Shown here one piece after another: positions 57,220 through 64,000 of a DNA stretch of 64,000 nucleotides. The number at the start of each line of letters is the position of its first letter. Position 1 is the stretch's first letter. This DNA is from Letharia columbiana. Taxonomy: Eukaryota > Ascomycota > Lecanoromycetes > Lecanorales > Parmeliaceae. The position numbers and the translations under genes were made by a program. The notes under the pieces are model-generated. The model made no database searches. It had not been told where the DNA came from and saw nothing but the letters and a program-made list of their open reading frames with translations. The DNA lies in NCBI RefSeq assembly GCF_014066305.1, contig NW_023501041.1, positions 496,001 to 560,000 of the forward strand, in the 5' to 3' direction.

Positions 57220-57981
57220 ATGCCCACCAACCCCAGCACCACCCCCACCCTCGTCCGCTTCTACGACCCCACCATCCAAGCCCCCGACCCCTCCGGCCGC
57301 ACCGTGTCCTCGATCCTCGCCCTCCCAGACACCGACCTCGAACACCACCACGACTACATCCAACTCCTCTTCCCGCTCCCCGAACCCTCCCCCTACCACC
57401 CCACCGCCCCCGTCATCGACCGCGCCACCTTCGCCGCCTTCCGCTCCCGCCCGGACCTCCGCTCCCAACTCCTGCACTCCCTGACCCGCATGCTGCACTT
57501 CTACGGCCTCGACCTGCCCGCCCGGCCGCGACGACCACCGGCCCCGGACGACGACGACGACGACGACGACGATCCTCGCCCCGAGATCGTGCGCGGCGCC
57601 AACTTCGCCCGCGCGTCCCGGAACTGGGTCCGGCGCTTCGACCACAACCACCTGCGCATCACGCGCATCGTGCGCAGCCTGCGCGTGCTCGGGCTCGAAG
57701 GGCACGCGGCGGCCCTGTTCCGCGCGCTGGGCGCCGTCTACGACGGGGGCAGGGCCGGCATCGGGGCCAAGTCGATGATGTTCTGGACCCGGGCCGCCGA
57801 GCGGCCGCTCCATCTGGCGCCGGAGGACGAGAGGGACGAGGGGCGGGGGAAGGATTTCCTGTACGAGTATGAGGCGAGTAGACGGGCGGGAGCGAACGGT
57901 GATGGCGATGGTGGTGATGGCGCTCGGGAGGGGAAGGGGCTGGGAGGGGAAGGGGCTGGGGAGAAGGACGGAGCGGCTTGA
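57220..57981 (+). CDS. OGFr conserved-domain protein
   Basis: A single exon of 253 aa starts at the ATG at 57220 (CACCATGCC context). The frame is open upstream to an ATG at 57004; that extension is rich in Ser, Arg and His and could be a mitochondrial-type presequence or simply leader. The OGFr domain covers most of the protein: LVRFYDPTIQAPDPSGRTVS, HHDYIQLLFPLPEPS, SQLLHSLTRMLHFYGLDLP, RNWVRRFDHNHLRITRIVRS and LRVLGLEGHAAALFRALGAV. A poly-Asp stretch interrupts the domain (about residues 110-118), and the tail is Gly-rich. The domain is named after the vertebrate opioid growth factor receptor, but fungal members have no known function. Local GC content is high. Confidence 0.85.
   Translation: MPTNPSTTPTLVRFYDPTIQAPDPSGRTVSSILALPDTDLEHHHDYIQLLFPLPEPSPYHPTAPVIDRATFAAFRSRPDLRSQLLHSLTRMLHFYGLDLPARPRRPPAPDDDDDDDDDPRPEIVRGANFARASRNWVRRFDHNHLRITRIVRSLRVLGLEGHAAALFRALGAVYDGGRAGIGAKSMMFWTRAAERPLHLAPEDERDEGRGKDFLYEYEASRRAGANGDGDGGDGAREGKGLGGEGAGEKDGAA
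57547..57573. repeat. GAC trinucleotide repeat (poly-Asp)
   Basis: Nine Asp codons in a row, eight GAC and a final GAT, inside the OGFr gene. Confidence 0.9.
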
Positions 57982-58391
57982 CGGAGGCTGGGAGACAGCC
58001 GAGCACGATCTCGGTATGGCTAGGCATCATCTTTCATCAAGTGGAGCGCCTATGGCCGTGGTGCCCCTTCGAACTGCGAGGTTCTTGCACTCGCCGTCCC
58101 GCTGGCTGGCATCTTCTGGCTTTCTAGAGGCATTGGGGATCGTCTTCACGGCAAAGGAGCGTTCGAGAAGCTAAGAGGTCGCTCTGCTATGCGTGCATCA
58201 GTAATGGCGATAGATTCATCTAGACATCTAGCCATCACAGCATAGAAAGTTCACGAGTATACCTGCCTCCCTCAATCCGTGCCATCTGTATCAGGAAATC
58301 ACATACATTCGAAGGAAGTAGGACGGTAAGAAATCAGGTCGAAAGTGTTAGAAATCATGAAGCCTTACTCCTAATGCTATATGTGTATGCA
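57982..58391. other. Convergent intergenic spacer
   Basis: About 410 bp lie between two stop codons of converging genes. No gene or clear terminator structure is seen. Confidence 0.5.
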
Positions 58392-59894
58392 CTAAGTACC
58401 AATCTTCTCACAATCGGAGCCACATGCAAGACCCCCGACACCCTTCTCCATTTCCAGCTCCTCCCTCAGCGTCTTGATCACCTTCTTTATCTCCCTCCAA
58501 AGCAAATACTTCTCCAAGTGCTTCTCATCCTCCACCTTGCTCCTCACCATCATTTCGAAATCCGACTTCTTGCAAACACACCGCTTGTACTCGTATTCCT
58601 TCCCAAACGGCCCGTCTCCCTTTATCTCTTCGCCGGCATCTCCATTAGCAATAACCAACAACGCCGCCACAAAGGCCTCCTGAATATAAGCAAAACTGAA
58701 GCCCTGCGTAATGCCCGCGATCGCCTCGCAGAGAGCCTTCGGAAACTCCACGTCCTCATTGCTGTCCAGTTTCTTTCTCCAAAATTCACAGTACTTCACC
58801 CTCTCTTCCATATTGGGGTCCGGAAACAGATACTTCCTATCGAATCTGCTCGGCCTCTTGCTAATACCCGGATCCAGCCTCTCGAGGTGATTGGTACTCC
58901 CGACCATCATGATGCCGTCGTTATTCTGCAGCCCATCCACTTCATTCAAGAAATAGGAGCGGACGGCATCAGAGACAATACTGTCCAGATCCTCGAAGAC
59001 CAGGAAGCACGACGCCATTTGCCTCGCCTTCCTGAAAATCAAACTGATCGCATGCTCCGGGCCCCCATAGCTCGCCAGACTCCTCACGTACAGCGTGGGA
59101 ATTGGGTCATCCCTATCGTAGAGCGAATGCATCATGGCCTTGATGGAAATCGTCTTACCGTTCCCTGGCGGGCCATGGAAAATGACCCCCCTCTTCCACG
59201 GCACACGGAGCTTCTTGTACCGGTCTTTCGAGTTAAAGAATTTGGTAACTTCGCCAATGATGTTCTTTTTCATCTCCGCGTCTAGGATGACGTCTTCCCA
59301 ATTCGCTTTCTGGATGCTTTGCCAGAGCTCAGAGCTGTATTGCCAGTAGCCACCGTCGAAGACGAGGACGGACTTGCGGATGGAGTTTTGCCATCTGCAT
59401 GCCGCGAGCATGAGCTCGTCATTCACCATGGGCGTGGAGCCAAGGAGGTAGTTCATAGGGCTATCGTAGGGACCGTCGGATCCGACGATATAGTAGAGAA
59501 TGTACTCTTTCGACTCCCACTTATACATCCATTTCCCGAATTGCACCGAGTCATAGAGGAATCCCGAACCGCCATCCATTCTCTTGGCCGGTGCCGTATA
59601 TTGTCTGTGTTTCAAGTTCTCCGTTGAGGCATTCTCTGCATCGATGGGGGTTGCGCTGGCATGCCCGGTTGCGGCGTACACGAGGAAATTGCATTGGTAG
59701 CTAGGAACGACGGTGACGTGAAGTGAGGGGTATTGCTTGCGAAGTGCTTCGACGAGGACTACGTCGCTTTTGATGCGAGGAGCGGTGCTGTTTTGGTAGA
59801 ACTCTTTGTAGACTCCGTCACGGCTTGAGTTAGAAGTGACGGCAGAGGTTGAGGTCGAGGGCCGTAGGGGCATAGTGCTCGGCCTGGTGTGCAT
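58392..59894 (-). CDS. AAA-family ATPase
   Basis: A single open frame of 500 aa is started at the ATG at 59894. The N-terminal half (about 1-195) is a family-specific region. The AAA module has Walker A GPPGNGKT (241-248), Walker B CFLVFEDLD (296-304), sensor STN (333-335) and an arginine-finger region KRPSRFDRKY (346-355). A helical lid and a charged coiled C-terminus follow. It belongs to the BCS1-like or fungal AAA group with one ATPase module; the substrate is unknown and no membrane helix is evident. An upstream frame (60161 to about 60023, starting MIAESRYMRATGMVE) could be an extra 5' exon, but I found no junction in correct phase. Confidence 0.8.
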   Translation of the reverse strand: MHTRPSTMPLRPSTSTSAVTSNSSRDGVYKEFYQNSTAPRIKSDVVLVEALRKQYPSLHVTVVPSYQCNFLVYAATGHASATPIDAENASTENLKHRQYTAPAKRMDGGSGFLYDSVQFGKWMYKWESKEYILYYIVGSDGPYDSPMNYLLGSTPMVNDELMLAACRWQNSIRKSVLVFDGGYWQYSSELWQSIQKANWEDVILDAEMKKNIIGEVTKFFNSKDRYKKLRVPWKRGVIFHGPPGNGKTISIKAMMHSLYDRDDPIPTLYVRSLASYGGPEHAISLIFRKARQMASCFLVFEDLDSIVSDAVRSYFLNEVDGLQNNDGIMMVGSTNHLERLDPGISKRPSRFDRKYLFPDPNMEERVKYCEFWRKKLDSNEDVEFPKALCEAIAGITQGFSFAYIQEAFVAALLVIANGDAGEEIKGDGPFGKEYEYKRCVCKKSDFEMMVRSKVEDEKHLEKYLLWREIKKVIKTLREELEMEKGVGGLACGSDCEKIGT

Positions 59895-60731
59895 GGTGGA
59901 GCAGAGATAGCGAAGACTGGCGGGCAGCTTGAGACTTTCACGGCAGGAAGTAGAAGAGAAGGATTAAGAGTTGAGAAGTAGGTGTAAGAGACGAATAACT
60001 GTGAAGCTGTAGGAGAGGAATCTACCTCCGTTGAGGACGGGCTGAGGCGCAGGCGGCATCTTCACAGCCCCTCGCCAATACGAGTCATCATGCGGTTTCA
60101 TATCTCCAGGCAGACATTCGACCATCCCAGTGGCCCGCATATACCTTGATTCAGCAATCATGGTTGGATCTATTGCCTGTGGGCGTTGCGGATTATCAAA
60201 GAATATGTTGATCTAGCGTCGTCTTCTAATGGTGCTGGTGGGTCAGAGGTATCTCACGGAGTACTTGCGACACCACCCCACCCCAATAGACTTTATACGT
60301 GAACAGCTTGACCTGAAGCATCATCAACCAAGGGAATAAGCTTGGTTTTTGCATTCAGGACGCAGGTTTGGAAACGAATAGGTAATTTAGCAGAATGTTT
60401 TGGCGCGGGCCTTTTCTTTCTTTTCGTGGCCTTCAAGGCTACCCATTCCACTGGGCACAAGACGCTTCTGAAAGATGTTTGCATTGAGAAGACGAACCAC
60501 TGCCTATGCTGAAGAAAAACCGAGATGACTCTATTCCCGATAACATCGTGATCCCCTCCCAGACAATGCATGCCTTCCCTTTTCCGCTTTCCTTTGATCG
60601 CATGGCCTCGTATCCCGTAATGCATTACCTCATAGCTTCTTAATGCACTGCCAGTCATTATTCCGTGAGTTAAACACAGCCAACGCTTTGAACACCGAGC
60701 AGTGTCGCACGATTGTCCTCAAGTATGATCA
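59895..60731. other. Intergenic with possible extra 5' exon of the AAA gene
   Basis: The minus strand at 60161-60023 is protein-like from an ATG and ends at a GTAGAT, but it cannot be joined in phase to the AAA frame with the acceptor sites I tried. The rest is the spacer to the PARP gene. Confidence 0.4.
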
Positions 60732-63700
60732 TTATCTCTGCCTGAAGCCGGAGATTCCACCCATTACTCCCCCATGTGACGATTTGAAGTCCTCGGGTAC
60801 TTCCCACTGTCTCCGAGTTAGATTGAATGCCACTTTGTATTTGAGATATGTACTTACGCCGTGTGTATGACAGGCCCTAACGAACGCCTCCACAGCTTCT
60901 CCTACCTGATAGTCCCTAACAACTCCTGGCTCTAGACGTGCTGGCTTTGGATCCGTGGACGACATTGCGAGTCGGACCTGCAAGAGAACTGATTCGATAT
61001 TCGAGACAGCGCTCCAGCCAGAGTTGGTAAGGAGCTCCATGCACAGTGCCCCACCAGCGGTAACGTGACCGCCTCCACCTGACATGAAGCTCAAGAAACG
61101 AGGACGAAGGACACGGACGAAGGGTGGGCTCATAGGATAATTCTTGCCGAATCGAATCTCCATGACCACACTCTTGATGCCTTTAGACTTCATGTCTTCG
61201 GCTAGGGGAAGGTGCGATTCGAAAGAGTGTAATTCCACGATCCATTGATAGACATTGTTGATGAGTTCCCGGTCGATGTACCATCCCAGTTCATGAGCTG
61301 GGTGTGTGTCCTGGACTTTCAGCGTGGCGGTCAATTCCCGTTGTAGCGCTTTGGTGGCCATTGAGGTCGCGTAGGAAGGTGGTTCGAGTAGATGGAGCGT
61401 TTTGTGATTGAGACTGCCGGGCACAAAGTCTGTCTTCGATGCATCAGGTCTAGCTGAGTATGGGAGCTTCGGAAGAGCTTTGCCCTTTCCTTTGTTCGAC
61501 TGTGACGGAGGAGCTTCTGTCTTCTCTTCTGTGTCCGAAAACAATACCTCAAGATCTTCATAGTCCGTGTTATCACTTATCATGGCAATTTCTTCCAGCT
61601 CTTGTACATTTGCAACTTTAACTTTCTTATTTCCAGTCTTAACGGTGACAGCCTTTGACACAGGTCTCCGGGATTTGCTGACCGCGGTGACGGGCATAAC
61701 AATCTGTGAGCTCTTCTCCCCGACAGGCGTATACGACGGATCTTGTTCGTACACTTGGGTCGGTGGACTATCCTGAAGCTGCATTCCCTGGATGTTGCAC
61801 CTGACGAACAAATAACGCGACTGAATCCAGTCGAGCTGGGCCACGACAAGGTGCGGATTCTTGCTAACAAACTGCGAAGGGGCATTCACAATCTCATTCA
61901 GGGCGATTGCCTGCGATATCCTCAGCTGACTGTGAGGCCACATCCCGGGAGCTAATCCAATATCTTCACCGCTGTAGCCGCGATACGGGACTCCCATTCC
62001 CATATTGCTGTACCCGACGCTAGTGTGGGCTTGCAAGGAATGATAGACACCATTGCCGAAAGCTCTGCCATGATCAGTCTTCTCGAAATGCAGACCCTCT
62101 CTGACGATGCCGTGCCAGTTGTGCAAGGGACTACCATGCCACGCAAAGATGGTAGGATGTTTCGCATTCGGTGTTGTATCACGTATCGATGTCACGAATC
62201 TCTGTTCTTTGTCTGGGGCACCTTGAGCAAAGCGAAATTGCATCCAGCCAGGCATCCCGGAAACTCTCTCTTCAGACTTGCGGTCGCTTCCCTCGAGGCT
62301 GTCGACTTGGATGATGCAGGAGCGATTTGAAGCAATAATCCAACGAAGGACACCAAGCGCTGCTGGTGAGATTCGCTCAGCCCATTGGCGTAAGGAAGTG
62401 TCCTGGCCGCCCTTGCTCCGAAGATAATCGCCCATCTGTTGCACACTGGGTAGGGTCTCTAGCAGCATACAGATTGAGTGCTGCTTTTCATGGTTGTCGA
62501 GATCGTCGAAATTCTGATCATAGACAATGAATTGGACCTCCGGGTGCTGATTCGTTGAGGTTTCCGCGAAGATCGTTGGTGGGGGGGTTGTAGCTGGGGT
62601 CAAAGTGCTTGGTATGTTGGCTCTGTTCGTACTCGAAAGGTGTCGCTGGGAAACACCCATAGCAGCCGGCTGGTCAGCTTTTCCAGTCTTCCTCGCGGCC
62701 CGAACCACTGGTGCAGCTAGTCTGACCGCTGGATACAACACCTCGATCACCCTGCAATGATAACGTTCCTCTTGTAGCGTGGGAAGAACAAAAGATACCC
62801 AATTGCCAGGATACAGCACTTGCGCGGCGCCCGGGGGGAACAGAAGCTCCATTTTCTGGCGATCAAATTTTGCTTTGTAGGTTGAGATTTCTTGCACGAA
62901 TCCTTGTCTCTTAGGAGTCTGATAAGAGTTGACTCCATCAGTCATAGGGTAGGGTAAGGGAGGGTATGACATTTCATAGCTGATATTAGAGGCTTGGCGG
63001 TCCGTCATGAGTTTTGGTGCTGGAACCATAAGAGCCATACCAGTAGGAAGGTATCGAAGCTTGCGACAAGTGGCACTCGTGTAACAGAAGCTGACTAGAA
63101 GATCGACGACATGAGGCTGCGTTATGATTTCGTGTTCGATGCTCGGTCCGAAACCCAAGCTCATATACTGGTATAAGCATAATGGTCTCGAGCAGACATA
63201 GGGTTTCAGAGCTTCGAAATCGGCCTCCACTTTGCAGTTGCAAACCAAGCAGAATTCTGTGCATCGGACAAGGTGACGCAGTGCGAATTGCATGGCCGCC
63301 AGAGGAAATGAGCGCTCCTTCTTGTCACCGGTCATATGATCCTGGGTCACGAGCTTTGGTAATGTCTCCAGATGGTTGGAAGGATTCTCGGCCCAGTATT
63401 TGGGGTCTATAGCATTTTCTTCATCGAGATTCCGGCCTTGATTATCATTGAAGAACTCTTCTGCGCCACTCCAGTCAAAGCCCATTGCTTTGCGGTACCT
63501 GAGCAGGGGTATGAGTCGGTCGTTCAAGACATCGTCAAGTGGTTTGCCGATGAAGATACGACCTAAGACTCCTTTCCTAGACGTACTAGGTGCTTGAGTA
63601 GTAATGAGCTTCCGAGACTTGCTCTTGTCTTCCAAGACTGCGAAGGCAGCGATGGCCTCATCTATTGCAATCTTATACTTGGAGCTCAAGCCCACACGCA

Positions 63701-64000
63701 TTTGCACTCCACTACTCCCATAAGACATGCCCTGGCCGATAAGGCGGTCTAAATCCTTGTAGCCGGCGGTGTATCGTATGAGCAGCATGAAGTACTGGTT
63801 TTGTTCCAGATGCCATGCTTGTAAAGCTTCGTCCGAGATACCAAGCTTAGCAACACGGCATGCAATAGTCACAAATCCGTCTTGGCCATTGTTGAGCAAG
63901 TTGCCCAGGTAGGAAATTCGAAAGCCAGCGTCTTTGGCCAAACGAAGATCCTTGCGGATTCTTGCATTCGAGGCCCGGATAGTCGTGCGATCACCCAGAC
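60732..64000 (-). CDS. PARP catalytic domain fused to UBE2Q-like E2 domain (5' end beyond window)
   Basis: The frame is open through the window edge at 64000, so the N-terminus is missing. The last intron (60857-60807) has GTAAGT, CTAAC and GACAG, and the final exon is 60806-60732. Over 1,070 residues are present. An N-terminal region has Cys-rich FCLVCNCKVEAD and VCSRPLCLY. The PARP part has FAWHGSPLHNWHGIVREGL (His codon 62138-62136) and FGNGVYHSLQ (Tyr codon 62045-62043). A disordered acidic linker follows. The C-terminal UBE2Q-like domain has VVMEIRFGKNYPMSPPFVRV and GGALCMELLTNSGWS, with the candidate catalytic Cys at 61044-61042. Fungal PARP clades with a C-terminal E2 domain are known. 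The PARP third-motif region reads NPHLVVAQLDWIQSRYLF and lacks the usual Glu. Coupled ADP-ribosylation and ubiquitin chemistry is inferred. Confidence 0.88.
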   Translation of the reverse strand, partial: LGDRTTIRASNARIRKDLRLAKDAGFRISYLGNLLNNGQDGFVTIACRVAKLGISDEALQAWHLEQNQYFMLLIRYTAGYKDLDRLIGQGMSYGSSGVQMRVGLSSKYKIAIDEAIAAFAVLEDKSKSRKLITTQAPSTSRKGVLGRIFIGKPLDDVLNDRLIPLLRYRKAMGFDWSGAEEFFNDNQGRNLDEENAIDPKYWAENPSNHLETLPKLVTQDHMTGDKKERSFPLAAMQFALRHLVRCTEFCLVCNCKVEADFEALKPYVCSRPLCLYQYMSLGFGPSIEHEIITQPHVVDLLVSFCYTSATCRKLRYLPTGMALMVPAPKLMTDRQASNISYEMSYPPLPYPMTDGVNSYQTPKRQGFVQEISTYKAKFDRQKMELLFPPGAAQVLYPGNWVSFVLPTLQEERYHCRVIEVLYPAVRLAAPVVRAARKTGKADQPAAMGVSQRHLSSTNRANIPSTLTPATTPPPTIFAETSTNQHPEVQFIVYDQNFDDLDNHEKQHSICMLLETLPSVQQMGDYLRSKGGQDTSLRQWAERISPAALGVLRWIIASNRSCIIQVDSLEGSDRKSEERVSGMPGWMQFRFAQGAPDKEQRFVTSIRDTTPNAKHPTIFAWHGSPLHNWHGIVREGLHFEKTDHGRAFGNGVYHSLQAHTSVGYSNMGMGVPYRGYSGEDIGLAPGMWPHSQLRISQAIALNEIVNAPSQFVSKNPHLVVAQLDWIQSRYLFVRCNIQGMQLQDSPPTQVYEQDPSYTPVGEKSSQIVMPVTAVSKSRRPVSKAVTVKTGNKKVKVANVQELEEIAMISDNTDYEDLEVLFSDTEEKTEAPPSQSNKGKGKALPKLPYSARPDASKTDFVPGSLNHKTLHLLEPPSYATSMATKALQRELTATLKVQDTHPAHELGWYIDRELINNVYQWIVELHSFESHLPLAEDMKSKGIKSVVMEIRFGKNYPMSPPFVRVLRPRFLSFMSGGGGHVTAGGALCMELLTNSGWSAVSNIESVLLQVRLAMSSTDPKPARLEPGVVRDYQVGEAVEAFVRACHTHGVSTYLKYKVAFNLTRRQWEVPEDFKSSHGGVMGGISGFRQR

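Noticed and set aside
57130..57813. 227-codon minus-strand frame rich in Gly and Val
   Set aside because: Antisense shadow of the GC-rich OGFr gene.
58374..59285. 303-codon plus-strand frame
   Set aside because: It is exactly antisense to the AAA ATPase, whose Walker motifs prove the minus frame.

Overview
The window looks like a chromosomal stretch of a filamentous ascomycete (Pezizomycotina; Dothideomycetes is my guess, not proven). Short introns of about 48-90 nt carry GT..AG ends and CTRAC-type branch points. The left edge is an AT-rich block whose stop codons look like the product of repeat-induced point mutation (RIP). Typical filamentous-fungal families are present: a group X hybrid histidine kinase, a LaeA-like methyltransferase, 2EXR/F-box-like proteins, STAND-type N-terminal domains and a PARP-E2 fusion.

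Layout. 1-5.3 kb is a RIP-degraded non-LTR (LINE, Tad/I-like) retrotransposon on the minus strand; mutated endonuclease, reverse transcriptase and probable RNase H signatures are still legible. 5.6-14.4 kb holds a WW-domain protein and a 2,417-aa group X histidine kinase rebuilt from four exons. 14.4-18.5 kb is a long intergenic stretch full of simple repeats, with one weak gene candidate. A polyglutamine protein lies at 18.5-20.1 kb. 20.1-28.1 kb is gene-poor; it has one weak two-exon candidate and a set of diverged tandem copies of a small unknown gene (25.8-27.3 kb).

28.2-31.8 kb is a compact housekeeping block: a PRKRIP1/DUF1168 protein and COG8 diverge from a 210-bp spacer, and an EAF-family elongation factor converges on COG8. 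32.1-36.1 kb encodes an unusual fusion of an alpha/beta-hydrolase domain (of the type found as N-terminal domains of fungal NLR proteins) to a CorA-like two-helix membrane domain. A six-exon LaeA-like methyltransferase follows (36.9-38.1 kb).

38.6-56 kb is an accessory region with several decayed genes: two STAND-type N-terminal domain genes, an F-box gene, an amino-acid permease fragment and a rhodopsin-like receptor fragment. Apparently intact genes lie between them: a secreted protein, a 2EXR-type protein, a small conserved protein, a glutathionyl-hydroquinone reductase and an unknown three-exon gene. 57.2-64 kb returns to intact genes: an OGFr-domain protein, an AAA ATPase and a PARP-UBE2Q-like fusion that runs off the right edge.

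The most unusual content is the hydrolase-CorA fusion next to decaying STAND-type genes, and the PARP-E2 fusion whose third catalytic position seems to be lost. All gene models come from reading the sequence; no search or alignment was run.
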